Shown here: positions 45,677 to 54,371 of the stretch, piece by piece | Numbering within the stretch: position 1 is the first letter of the stretch | How the letters are laid out: each line of letters starts with the position of its first letter | Assembly (NCBI RefSeq): GCF_003352085.1 | Contig: NZ_CP025806.1 | Location: 43,112-107,111, forward strand | DNA: 64,000 nt | Reading direction: 5' to 3' | Source of the DNA: Sulfitobacter sp. SK012 | GTDB lineage: Bacteria > Pseudomonadota > Alphaproteobacteria > Rhodobacterales > Rhodobacteraceae | Position numbers and translations under genes: made by a program | The notes under the pieces: generated by a model | What the model was told of the DNA's origin: nothing | The model's database searches: none | What the model saw: the letters and a program-made list of their open reading frames with translations, nothing else

Positions 45677-46234
45677 ATGACAGACATGGGAGTGCTTCAT
45701 GATCGTCTTCACGGCGGTTTGTGGCACACAACTCACCCTGATCGCTTCTTGGCAATCCTTGCTTCCGGTGGTTTGCGAGTTGAACCCGACATACCAAATT
45801 CGGAACGGTGGAAGGCATCCCAACCAAAGTACTACCCATTCGTGAGGCACATTGGCGGGATTAGTCTTTTTGATTTTTCTGACTTTGAACCCGAGCGCTA
45901 CGAAATACAGTTCCCTATGAGCAGTTGGTATGAATTTGTTCCGTACCGAAAGGCTTGGGACGGAGCTGTCTGGATCGAAATTGACCGGCAGGCCTCAAGT
46001 CGTTCGTTGGTCAAAGCGGAGCAACTCCGTGAAGCTTGGGATCAGGATGGGATGCGTCAGCACACAAGAATGCCGCAAATTGAAATTGCCCACGTCGGAG
46101 ACATGCCCAAAACATCGTTCCGTTCTGCGTTTCTCACCTGGGCGGAAGGCAATGAAGTCCGCGAAATTGATCTTTCGAGCGAGCCCGCCTTTTCTGTACT
46201 TTTGGACGAATGGCGTGCTGCAGTCTCTTGGTAG
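45677..46234 (+). CDS. Unrecognised protein, 185 residues, next to the defence pair
   Basis: The protein starts MTDMGVLHDRLHGGLWHTTH at ATG 45,677. The segment LWHTTHPDRFLAILASGGLRVEP resembles the substrate-entry region of ADP-ribosyltransferase-like proteins (H-T/I-T...NL-SIL-xGGL), but no full motif set is visible. The rest, with FDFSDFEPERYEIQFP and AWDGAVWIEIDR, is not known to me. It is convergent with the helicase gene (113-bp gap). It could be an accessory toxin or effector; confidence in this is low. Confidence 0.5.
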   Translation: MTDMGVLHDRLHGGLWHTTHPDRFLAILASGGLRVEPDIPNSERWKASQPKYYPFVRHIGGISLFDFSDFEPERYEIQFPMSSWYEFVPYRKAWDGAVWIEIDRQASSRSLVKAEQLREAWDQDGMRQHTRMPQIEIAHVGDMPKTSFRSAFLTWAEGNEVREIDLSSEPAFSVLLDEWRAAVSW

Positions 46235-46347
46235 CTACTTGATCGTTATGACGACCCGTTCCCGCCGTTCGCCTTGGCCCTGATCGCAGCCCGGCAGGCT
46301 AACGGAAGCAGCCATTGGTTCTTAAGTGCAGATCACAACGCGCGTCG

Positions 46348-47805
46348 CTAATTGGCAAAGGTGACTACTGCAGAGGATGACAAAACGATAACTGATTTTG
46401 TCGCTCGCGTGAGAGCGACGTACCAATCCTCTTTGGTCATCCCTTCGTATTCTACGATTACTACATGCTCGAATTCCAAGCCTTTCAGTAGGAGCGTGCT
46501 ACCCACGCTCCTTCGGGCAACATGACGCCCCAAGTGCCTCGTCTTAGATTCCACATCCGCTGCTGCTTCAGAAAGCGCGGCTCCTGTGGTTCTTGATGTT
46601 CGAAGCGCCGAGAGCATCATGCTGAGAAGTTCACGACGATACGGGAAAATGTCGTCTCGGTCCAAAATTCCTTCAATAAGTTCAAGCACATGGATTAGCC
46701 CATCTGGTTTGGCAACTCGATCTCCGACGTCGATAAGTTCTCCGAATTTCAGTCTACCAGCACTTTTGCCGTTTTGGTGTGAATTAACGGAACTTGCGAA
46801 ATCAGCCCGCAACCCGACAACGCAAAGCTTTATAAAGTCCAAGACCGCTGACAGCCTGCCCCCATCGTTGGATTGCTCAATCAAATTGACATGCTTGGCG
46901 AGCGGCTTGCAGGAAACAGGCTCAACGACGGCAAACCTCTGTTTCGCGAGCTTTTTGGCGATATTGGCCCGACTTGCCTCAGATGCGGACTGCGCCACAA
47001 CCACTAACGTGCCTTCCAAATCCATGGTTTCGAGGCACATGTTCCTGACTTTACCGGACCGCAAGCCAGGATCATCTGGAAGCCATTGGCGCTGAATACC
47101 ACTTTCGTCCATACGAAAATCCAAGGGGCCCCCAAATTCAATCTGCTTCCTCAATTCGACCAGCTTCTCTCCCAGCGCAGCGTTGGAATTTTCGTTTTTC
47201 CAACGCCAAGGCGTGGTCAGTTTAGCGATATTGGGAAAGTTCTTTTCGACCACCTCAATCCAGTCCACCACACCATCAAATTCAAAGATCGATTGTAACG
47301 GGTCACCAAATATGCAGACAGGCACGAGCCTCTTTAACTCCACGATCATTTCATGCTGGCTTGGACTACAATCCTGATACTCATCAACAAAAACGCAAGC
47401 GTAAGTGGCAAGGATCACTTCATCGATATTGCGTGAACCAAGAAGCTTGACCACCGCAGGATAGACCGCTGACCAGTCTTTGTTGCTCAGTGGATTGGTC
47501 TTTTTGATCCCCGAGGTCTTGGGGTAGCTTTTCGCAAACCGCAAGGACCAACTTGCGATTGTATCGAGCCTATAGGACGAGGCAGGCACGTTGAGCTTGC
47601 GCAACCGTTTCTGCAGTACGTCCACGCCCGCAAATGTATGGGTCAGAATGAGGCAGCGTTTAGAAAACTCCGGATCCTCGCTAATAGCTTTCACCGTCCG
47701 TACGATTTGCTCAGTTTTGCCGCATCCAGCAGCCGCGATCACGCTGCCAGCTTTGGTCGCACGAATGATGGCCGTGACTTCCTCTTGGGAAAGCTCAGTC
47801 ATCAA
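46348..47805 (-). CDS. UvrD/PcrA-like helicase, GajB-like (Gabija)
   Basis: The 485-residue protein has the superfamily 1 motifs: Walker A AAAGCGKT (24-31), Walker B VFVDEYQD (138-145), IFGDPLQSIFEF (motif III), and the C-terminal GLEFEHVVIVEYEGMTKEDWYVALTRA (motifs V-VI). The length is close to GajB of the Gabija system, which works with the OLD nuclease GajA. It overlaps the nuclease gene by 11 bp, downstream in the same operon, in the order gajA-gajB. Confidence 0.82.
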   Translation of the reverse strand: MMTELSQEEVTAIIRATKAGSVIAAAGCGKTEQIVRTVKAISEDPEFSKRCLILTHTFAGVDVLQKRLRKLNVPASSYRLDTIASWSLRFAKSYPKTSGIKKTNPLSNKDWSAVYPAVVKLLGSRNIDEVILATYACVFVDEYQDCSPSQHEMIVELKRLVPVCIFGDPLQSIFEFDGVVDWIEVVEKNFPNIAKLTTPWRWKNENSNAALGEKLVELRKQIEFGGPLDFRMDESGIQRQWLPDDPGLRSGKVRNMCLETMDLEGTLVVVAQSASEASRANIAKKLAKQRFAVVEPVSCKPLAKHVNLIEQSNDGGRLSAVLDFIKLCVVGLRADFASSVNSHQNGKSAGRLKFGELIDVGDRVAKPDGLIHVLELIEGILDRDDIFPYRRELLSMMLSALRTSRTTGAALSEAAADVESKTRHLGRHVARRSVGSTLLLKGLEFEHVVIVEYEGMTKEDWYVALTRATKSVIVLSSSAVVTFAN

Positions 47806-49549
47806 CCCACTGCCTCACTTCGTTTATCGTTTTGGCAAGTGGGGTCTCTGGAATATCTTTTAGACAATCGAAGACAATCTTTCCCAATTGCTCGCCACGC
47901 GTCATGTCTTTGAACCATGAGCGGTCTTTTTTGACACCCGCCTCGTTTTCGACTTTCAACGTGGCGGCTGCCGCCAACCACTTGCGATTAGCCTCAGAGT
48001 CAGCAAGTGCGTCTAGCGCCGCTCGATCAATGTCCAGCCCCTCCGGGGCAGCCAAGCAAAGATTTTTCAGAACCCTACCTTCGCCGACGACTTCGAGCGC
48101 ATAATCAACTATTGCTCGTACATTTGCCCATGGAACGTCGAGAAAGACCCTGCATTCGATATCGCAGTGGTCTAACCATTCAGCGACTTGCCCCCCAGCG
48201 TGCTTGATCTCTTGTTTGATGGCTGCTGGAGTCTCAACATCCGAGTCAAGCAAAACGAAACAGCAGTAGCCAAGCCTTTGCATGTGTAGACCAAGCTTCA
48301 CGGCGTTGTCGTTCCCACCGCCGTCTATCGCAACAACCCCCTGGTAGGCGAAGGACTCCTTGTCACCGGCGCACCAATGGTCATCAAGGCCACGCCAAAA
48401 TCCGACCTCCGTTCGCCCCTCACCGATCAATAAGCGTGGAGCTAAGAACGCTTGGGGATTAGACCGAACGTGCCTTTGTGCCGTATCCGCTTGTCCTTCT
48501 ATTGGCCGCGCGCACTTAACGGCAATACTGCCTCCGTTGCTACGAACGCAAAACAGTTCTGAGACATCCAATTCGCAAATAACAACTGGTGAATGAGTTG
48601 TCAGGAATGTTTGGTGCACGATAGGCGGCGCATCGCCTTCTTGTGGAAATCCAGATCGCAGATAACGCAACAGGCGCATAATGCGATGAGGTTCCAGCCC
48701 GAGTTCGAGTTCATCCACAAGCGTGATATTTTGAGTTGGACCTGAATTTTGGACACCAGCTACCATGAGGCGTGACGATCCGCTCCCGAGGGTCCTCAGC
48801 GGCATGTTGCCATCGTGTAGAGAAACAGCGCCTGAAGCCAGCATACCTGAATGAATATCCAATTGGGCTTCGTAACCTTGGGTCTTGGGAACCAGAAAGT
48901 CCGCACCAACCTTCTCTGTCAGCTTAACCACATCATCAAACGAAGTACGATCTCCGGCTGCGAATGATGCCTTTGCTTGCCGAACTGAACTGGCCAGCAA
49001 CTCAGACGCGTTCGGCCCTTTCTCAAGCCTACCGAGCACGGAATTTCGACTCCATGTGAGATGACGGTCCGCGTATTCCCCAAGCCGGTTGGGTGCGATC
49101 AACTTCGTGTCCTTAAAGCCAAAACGAGGCGGCTCACCGTCAAGGCGTTCGTTGAAGACCTCCCATCGCCATTCAAGGGCCTCGGGATCAAGCAACGCTT
49201 TCACTGTCAACGCCGCAAGATCTCCTTCCGCTTTTTCATCGTTTATTTTTTTGTCTGCGTCGCGCCAACCGCGCAAAAAAAGTCCGTATTTTTGCTCAGT
49301 GATCAATTCGTCCGGAAGATCAACGAGCGTCAAGCAAATCTCAGGTTTGCTTGTTGGATCGCAACTGAATAGATCAGGGTCACTCCCTGTGTAGCCAAAG
49401 CGCGGGTTTAAGCCGATCTCAATCGCATCCAATATCGTTGTCTTGCAGGAGTCACCCGGGCCAATAAGGCAATTCACGTTTGGTGAAGGCGACCACTCTA
49501 GTGATTTGATGCCCCGAAATTCCGAAATTGAAATATGTGCGATACGCAT
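47795..49549 (-). CDS. OLD-family ATP-dependent nuclease, GajA-like (Gabija)
   Basis: The 584-residue protein has an ABC-type ATPase head (FRGIKSLEW, Walker B TLVDELELGLEPH) and a C-terminal TOPRIM domain (LLIGEGRTEVGFW, VVAIDGGG, FVLLDSDVE). Length and order match GajA. The Walker A region reads G30-P-G-D-S-C35-K-T, with Cys where the family has Gly, which may weaken ATP use. GajA senses nucleotide loss during phage infection and cuts DNA, activated by GajB. Assignment rests on domain order and gene pair; other OLD-helicase systems are possible. Confidence 0.82.
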   Translation of the reverse strand: MRIAHISISEFRGIKSLEWSPSPNVNCLIGPGDSCKTTILDAIEIGLNPRFGYTGSDPDLFSCDPTSKPEICLTLVDLPDELITEQKYGLFLRGWRDADKKINDEKAEGDLAALTVKALLDPEALEWRWEVFNERLDGEPPRFGFKDTKLIAPNRLGEYADRHLTWSRNSVLGRLEKGPNASELLASSVRQAKASFAAGDRTSFDDVVKLTEKVGADFLVPKTQGYEAQLDIHSGMLASGAVSLHDGNMPLRTLGSGSSRLMVAGVQNSGPTQNITLVDELELGLEPHRIMRLLRYLRSGFPQEGDAPPIVHQTFLTTHSPVVICELDVSELFCVRSNGGSIAVKCARPIEGQADTAQRHVRSNPQAFLAPRLLIGEGRTEVGFWRGLDDHWCAGDKESFAYQGVVAIDGGGNDNAVKLGLHMQRLGYCCFVLLDSDVETPAAIKQEIKHAGGQVAEWLDHCDIECRVFLDVPWANVRAIVDYALEVVGEGRVLKNLCLAAPEGLDIDRAALDALADSEANRKWLAAAATLKVENEAGVKKDRSWFKDMTRGEQLGKIVFDCLKDIPETPLAKTINEVRQWVDD

Positions 49550-49833
49550 TTGAGAGATTCCGGGAAGATTATTGTTTCACCCATCATCGTGTAGCTAGCC
49601 ACGCTTGCAACCCATTAACCGCAGGGAACGGTGCTGTCGCATTTTCAACGTCCGGTTTTTTACGGTCGTCATAGGGTCTTGCAGCTGCAGCGAACGACCG
49701 CTCCCCGCCCCCTAAGTCGAACCATTCACCAAAATTCGGCAGTGCCCCCCTGCCCCAATGGGCTCATATACCTTGCGCAAAATTTGTGCCCTAAGCAAAA
49801 AATTGGCTGTTCGAGTCGGCTGCGTTCTGCACC

Positions 49834-49895
49834 TGATATCTGCACCATCCCATCACTTTGCAAAACAAGGGTTTCTTAAGTTGGTGCAGATATCA
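49834..49895. repeat. Perfect 14-bp inverted repeat
   Basis: TGATATCTGCACCA at 49,834-49,847 and TGGTGCAGATATCA at 49,882-49,895 are exact reverse complements with a 34-bp spacer. They lie in the gene-free region upstream of the nuclease. Possible roles: recombination site, structured RNA or a bipartite operator. Confidence 0.7.
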
Positions 49896-50024
49896 TGCAA
49901 TTCGTTCCAAGATCACCGAAGCGGCCGTTCATGCTAAGCGCAGCTAACGGCAGGAACGAGCCCATTGTGTGAATTCGGTTTTCTCGCTGCACGCACTTGC
50001 AGCGTGGAAAATGCTGCGTCAGCG

Positions 50025-50093
50025 TAAAATTCGGTGCTGCCGCGCGGCGGAAAAACCAGCCATTCGTGCAGCGTGCAGCAAGGATCAGAGGTC
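50025..50093 (+). repeat. Interspersed intergenic repeat, copy 1
   Basis: The stretch shares TAAAATT, CGCGGCG, AAAACCAGCCA, GTGCAGC and AAGGTC-like blocks in the same order and nearly the same spacing with 51,939-52,009. Both are gene-free. Probably a degenerate mobile or structural repeat. Confidence 0.55.
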
Positions 50094-50249
50094 GAACTCA
50101 CGCAACGCGGGACAAAATGCGCTTTCGCTGCAGATCGCATCAATGTCTGGTTCAGCGAACTGTTCAACAAACGGTGGTTTTTGGGAAGGTAAGTACGGAT
50201 TCAGCAAAGTCCGTAACGAACCCAAAATCACATAAACTAGGCAGGTGCT

Positions 50250-51401
50250 CTAGCGCGCGGATTCCGCCAATTTCCGAACTTCCGAATGAGGGATGGATGG
50301 GACAAAGTTTCCATCACGGCCCACCATATCGCTGTTGGCAATCAAGCTGTTGAGTATGGCTTCTTCTGTTGATTGCACCACTGCCTCAAAAAACGGGTCC
50401 AGGTGTTCATCGGGTATCATTGTCAAGTTGAGCAACCCTTTGGACGCATAGGAATTTGAAACGCCATTCGCCGTTGAGAATGCAATGAATATATCGCCGG
50501 AGCCGTGGCGCGCAAAGCCGCCTGTATTGCCCACGCCTAGTGTTGCGCGGCGCGCCAATCTCTTTAACTGATGAGGCAGGAGCGGGGCATCAGTTGCAAT
50601 GACAACAATGATTGAACTCAGGTCCGGATCAGGAGAATTCTGAACCACCTTTGGGTCTGTCAGTCTTTGACCAATAGAGTGTCCCAAAATCCGCAAGTCT
50701 TTCCTGCTGCCAAAGTTTGCCTGCACGAAAGTTCCTACAGTGTAGCCCAATTCGTCAAAGTCTACGATGCGTGAGGCGGTGCCAGAACCGGCCTTGAAGC
50801 CAAAACATTTCATACCTGTCCCTCCGCCAACGCTTCCTTCTTCGATTGAGCCGGAGGCTGCACTGTTGATCGCTTCGCTGACGTGTTCTTGCGTGACGTG
50901 AAAGCCATTTATGTCATTTAGAAAGCCATCGTAAGTTTCAGCAGCAACAGGCAGAGCAAAGTCATCGGAAAAGTGCTCAGGGAACCGCTTGGCGGCCCAT
51001 CGAATTGTTGCGTCCCTTGCCATCCCGCAGGAGTGAGTATTCGTGATGGTAATTGGCAGCGAGAATTTCCCAACCTCTTCAATATAGTGGGACCCTGTTA
51101 GCTCGCCATTCCCATTCAGGCTAAACAAACCCGCCATGACAGGTGCGCACAACTGATCCAAAGGCCGTGGCAGAATGGCCGTTACCCCTGTCCTGATCGG
51201 CCCTTCGCCGACTACGAGTTGTCCATCTCCTTCAACGATTGTCGTGTATCCTACAGAAACCCCCTGAACGTCTGTAATACTGTTCAGCCGACCGGAGGCA
51301 CCCGGAAATTGAAGGCCCAGTGACGCTGCTCTCGGTTTTCCGGACGGGGTTGTTGCTTTATTGCCGCCTTGTCGCTCTGCCATTGTTTCAAACCGTTTCA
51401 C
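50250..51401 (-). CDS. P1 family peptidase (DmpA/BapA, S58)
   Basis: The 383-residue protein has the family run ITDVQGVSVGYTT, GGGTGMKCFGFKAGSGTASR, IVVIATDAPLLPHQLKRLARRA and VGNTGGFARHGSGDIFIAFSTAN. DmpA enzymes cleave themselves at a Gly-Ser bond to expose a nucleophilic Ser; here the site appears as S262-S263 in DLSSIIVV, so the residue before the Ser is Ser instead of Gly. They hydrolyse D- or beta-amino acid peptides. Start GTG 51,401 is used; ATG 51,383 is an alternative. Confidence 0.87.
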   Translation of the reverse strand: MKRFETMAERQGGNKATTPSGKPRAASLGLQFPGASGRLNSITDVQGVSVGYTTIVEGDGQLVVGEGPIRTGVTAILPRPLDQLCAPVMAGLFSLNGNGELTGSHYIEEVGKFSLPITITNTHSCGMARDATIRWAAKRFPEHFSDDFALPVAAETYDGFLNDINGFHVTQEHVSEAINSAASGSIEEGSVGGGTGMKCFGFKAGSGTASRIVDFDELGYTVGTFVQANFGSRKDLRILGHSIGQRLTDPKVVQNSPDPDLSSIIVVIATDAPLLPHQLKRLARRATLGVGNTGGFARHGSGDIFIAFSTANGVSNSYASKGLLNLTMIPDEHLDPFFEAVVQSTEEAILNSLIANSDMVGRDGNFVPSIPHSEVRKLAESAR

Positions 51402-51612
51402 GATATTATCTTTCTTCTTATGCTACTTGAATGAAGTTGGGATGCAACGTTGGGTGTGTCCGCACCGCGGCTTTTCCGAATGTGCCGAGATCCCTCTTTT
51501 TTGGTACAGATACAAACCTCCCTAATTGACGTTGTCGAAAACCCCGTTCAAATCCCAATTAGTTGTTGAAGTTTGTTGACGCTCTAATGTGATAGTCGAC
51601 GTTCGTGCGACA

Positions 51613-51638
51613 CGCAGCATCCGTCGAAATGGGCTCTC
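51613..51638 (+). repeat. 26-bp direct repeat, copy 2
   Basis: CGCAGCATCCGTCGAAATGG and the following GCTCTC match 45,048-45,073 at 24 of 26 positions. It lies just before the integrase remnant. Confidence 0.6.
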
Positions 51639-51654
51639 GGCTGAGTTTTTTAAA

Positions 51655-51859
51655 AACAGGCTTTAGGCGCGCTCTAGAGCCTAGTGGCTATGGCACCCAT
51701 TCCATGCGCCGAACAAAGGTGACGAAAATCTACCGCAAGACAGGCAACCTGCGTGCAGTCCAGCTTTTGCTTGGACACACAAAGGTTGATAGCATCGTCA
51801 GATATCTGGGGGTCGAGCTTGAAGACGCGCTGAGCATTTCCGAGCGGCTCGACATCTAA
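51655..51859 (+). pseudogene. Tyrosine integrase C-terminal remnant
   Basis: The frame encodes GYGTHSMRRTKVTKIYRKTG, then LRAVQLLLGHTKVDSIVRYLGVELEDAL. HSMRR (H-x-x-R) and LLGHTK with the active tyrosine in RYLG are the end of an XerC/D-like integrase. The first two thirds, including the first catalytic Arg, are absent, so it cannot act. Its presence beside a direct repeat suggests an old integrated element. Confidence 0.82.
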
Positions 51860-51938
51860 GAACCTTGATTAACGGCAGGAGCCGTTCGTCATTTCGAAGC
51901 GGTGGTGATCGCTCGATTCTTCCGACGGCTGCAACTGC

Positions 51939-52009
51939 TAAAATTATGTTGTCGCAACGCGGCGTGAAAACCAGCCAATCATGTATAGTGCAGCGAGGAT
52001 CAAAGGTCT
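51939..52009 (+). repeat. Interspersed intergenic repeat, copy 2
   Basis: Homologous to 50,025-50,093, e.g. AACGCGGCGTGAAAACCAGCCA against CGCGCGGCGGAAAAACCAGCCA, then GTGCAGCGAGGATCAAAGGTC against GTGCAGCAAGGATCAGAGGTC. No gene in it. Confidence 0.55.
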
Positions 52010-52097
52010 TGCTGACAGACTGCGAGTCTAAGCCGACTTAAACCTACAAATATCCAATGTCCGCTTGATACCTTTGCAAAGCCAAGTAGCTTAACCC

Positions 52098-53066
52098 CTA
52101 GCGATGCATTTGCCGTTTACGATTTCGGGTGCGCTGCGTCGCGTCTTCTGAACCATCATGATAGGTACCGAACCACTTATCCCAAGGCATTTCGGCATTG
52201 CCATAGTTGCACTCGTAATATCGGTGATGCAGTTGGTGAAAGAACGCACCAAGCAGCAGGGCTTGACGATCCTGCGTCCAGATCGCCTCGTATCCTGAAT
52301 GCGACGAGGCAGCACCCAGCATCAGCCAATAACCCAGAAACAGCATATGCACCGGATGGCTTGGCAGGGCGAGAACAATCAGGATTGCGCTGAGATATAC
52401 CAAGGCTTCGACGGGGTGCATCGACATGCCAGACCACGGACCGGTATTGACGTTGCGATGATGCACCGAATGCACGTGTTTGTAGATCGCGGGCTGATGC
52501 AAGATGAGATGCACGACGTAAAAGTGGAAACTCTGCCACAAGGCAAGCAGCGGAAACATCAGAATGAACCAGACGGGATGCGCGCTAAACGACACGGTGC
52601 CGATCAATCCGCTGGCGTAGGACCAGCGCAGAAAACACTCCAGACCCGATAGAATGGTCGCACCGAAAATCATCGAGTAATAGACATTGTCCCAGGTCTG
52701 ATAGCCAAATTTGAACAGCGCGTTCTTGCGTTTGAAATAGGGGCGCGGGTCGTATTTCAGCAATTTTCCCTGCCCGTCGATCCCATAGAACCAGTGGTGT
52801 AGACCTCCGGCAACGATGCCCAGAAATATCCAGTTGCGCAAAAATACCCATGCCACCCAGCCAAAGCCGAGGCTAGCTTGCTCTGGCCCTACTGGTTGCA
52901 GCCAGAAGGCAACCAGAAACGCCAGCACCAGAAAGATCGAGCGGTCCGAGAACTGTAGCCAGTTTTGCCACACCCATTTCGCCAGAGCGGCAGGATTGGG
53001 CGGCCACAGCCAATAGGGTGCGTGCTTGACCGGCAGGTCTGGATGCCAGTGCCATTCACGGCTCAT
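52098..53066 (-). CDS. Sterol desaturase/fatty acid hydroxylase family membrane protein
   Basis: The 322-residue protein has at least four hydrophobic helices and the histidine boxes that bind the di-iron centre: HLILHQ, HVHSVHHRNVNTGPWSGMSMHP, HSGYEAIW, and FHQLHHRYYECNYGN. Such enzymes hydroxylate or desaturate lipids in the membrane. The start is at ATG 53,066. The lipid acted on is unknown; it may be a sterol-like or ornithine-type lipid. It stands alone and is divergent from rpsU copy 2. Confidence 0.87.
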   Translation of the reverse strand: MSREWHWHPDLPVKHAPYWLWPPNPAALAKWVWQNWLQFSDRSIFLVLAFLVAFWLQPVGPEQASLGFGWVAWVFLRNWIFLGIVAGGLHHWFYGIDGQGKLLKYDPRPYFKRKNALFKFGYQTWDNVYYSMIFGATILSGLECFLRWSYASGLIGTVSFSAHPVWFILMFPLLALWQSFHFYVVHLILHQPAIYKHVHSVHHRNVNTGPWSGMSMHPVEALVYLSAILIVLALPSHPVHMLFLGYWLMLGAASSHSGYEAIWTQDRQALLLGAFFHQLHHRYYECNYGNAEMPWDKWFGTYHDGSEDATQRTRNRKRQMHR

Positions 53067-53362
53067 TGGTTCGGTGTCGGTTTTTTTTCGTCATCTAGGC
53101 TTCACCTTGTTGGCATACTGAATACTACCCTGTCTGAATGTCAGTGCGTCTTATCTAAAAGCGACGTCCAGCACCCTGCAAACTGCCTTTCTTCTTGTTG
53201 GTGGGTAGATGTTACAGAAAATACTATTGAGCGATTGAAAACAGCGAGGTCTGCGGAACATCGTTGTTGCGAGGCGCAGTTTCATAAACCAAAATTATCT
53301 TGACAAGGTGCGGGTTCTCGCGAACCTGATCTAGGTCAATCCACAAAGGTAGTGAAAACCAA

Positions 53363-53563
53363 ATGCAGGTCAGTGTTCGCGACAACAACGTCGATCAAGC
53401 TCTTAGGGTTTTGAAGAAAAAGCTACAGCGCGAAGGCGTATTCCAAGAAATGAAACTGAAACAACACTTCGAAAAACCGTCTGAGAAAAAGGCACGGGAA
53501 AAAGGTGAAGCAATCCGCCGTGCCCGCAAACTGGCGCGAAAAAAACTGGAACGCGAAGGGTAA
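53363..53563 (+). CDS. rpsU: 30S ribosomal protein bS21, copy 2
   Basis: The 66-residue protein differs from copy 1 in only a few residues ([22 protein letters not shown]). Its upstream DNA keeps the same TTGACAAG block, TGCGGGTTCT and AAAGGTAG before the ATG. The copy is inverted relative to copy 1 and is 10 kb away. Two active bS21 genes are expected. Confidence 0.95.
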   Translation: MQVSVRDNNVDQALRVLKKKLQREGVFQEMKLKQHFEKPSEKKAREKGEAIRRARKLARKKLEREG

Positions 53564-53700
53564 CCAATCGTCCTTCTAATGAGTGTTTCATTGCGGATTG
53601 ATCAGGACCGCACTGGCGGACAGACCGGTAACGCATGCGAACCGCAGAGAGAGAGCGGCCCTTGATGTCATCGTTTGGGGGATCAAATTTGCGCAATATC

Positions 53701-54023
53701 TCATCCCGTGGCGTGTCGCTTAGGATCACTCGGATACAATTTTGTAGGGCCTTCGACAGAGATGCGCGCCTGTCCAAGCCTTGGGTGCAGCTTATTCGCT
53801 AAAACCCAAGCCATGAGCAGCCCTGCACCACCTGCAACGAAGACGCCAGAGATTGGCGAAACCAGTAAGACCAGCCAAGCGGCACCAGGCGTCAGGATAC
53901 CCGACACATCTCGGAAGCTGGAATATATTGCGGACATTTCTGTACGCTCTGATGGCTTGACGGCAAGCAAGAAAGGTAGACCGGCGCACACGTCCAACAA
54001 GATCAGAAAAAAGGAACCAGCCA
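53701..54023 (-). pseudogene. MFS transporter C-terminal fragment
   Basis: The frame reads GSFFLILLDVCAGLPFLLAV and on to TPGAAWLVLLVSPISGVFVAGG and HPRLGQARI, matching the last third of the intact MFS gene at 43,290. Upstream in the same frame the sequence is unrelated, so the first two thirds are lost. The fragment is also next to an rpsU gene, as is the intact copy. Confidence 0.82.
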
Positions 54024-54371
54024 TCAAGCGGAAGGGCAACGGCGGCAAAGTCCCGCCCTCTGTTAGTTCGCACAATATGCGGCGAAAGGGCGGTCTAAAA
54101 CCCACTGACGTGGGTATCATTGAATGGCCGCTTTCGCGAATTGGGCTGCATCGCAGCATCAAATCTGCTGCAACTGCGAGGAAATGCCGCGTCAGCAATA
54201 GCTACGACTGCATAAGACCGTTTTGTCCTGCAATTTGTGAGTCCGTAGGCGGCGCAGCGAAGGTCGGCAATCCGTCGGTTCGTTCTTTCAAGGCTATTTG
54301 AGATCGGCGGACTTCAATACCCGGACCGGCGGACTCTCAGAGAGATAAATGAGACGCTCTTAAACGCCTAA
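54024..54371. other. Intergenic region, nothing identified
   Basis: These 348 bp contain no gene with a good start; some segments resemble the degenerate intergenic repeats further left (GGCGCAGCGAAGGTCGGCAA), without a clean match. Confidence 0.4.

Larger units (their letters stand above)
49550..50249. other. Intergenic region with inverted repeat and interspersed repeat
   Basis: This 700-bp region has no gene. It holds the 14-bp inverted repeat (49,834-49,895) and one copy of a ~70-bp repeat (50,025-50,093). It contains the promoter of the Gabija-like operon. Confidence 0.6.

Noticed and set aside
42894..54023. A single large inverted duplication explaining both rpsU-MFS pairs
   Set aside because: rpsU is inverted between the copies but the MFS gene is not, so one inversion or duplication does not explain it.
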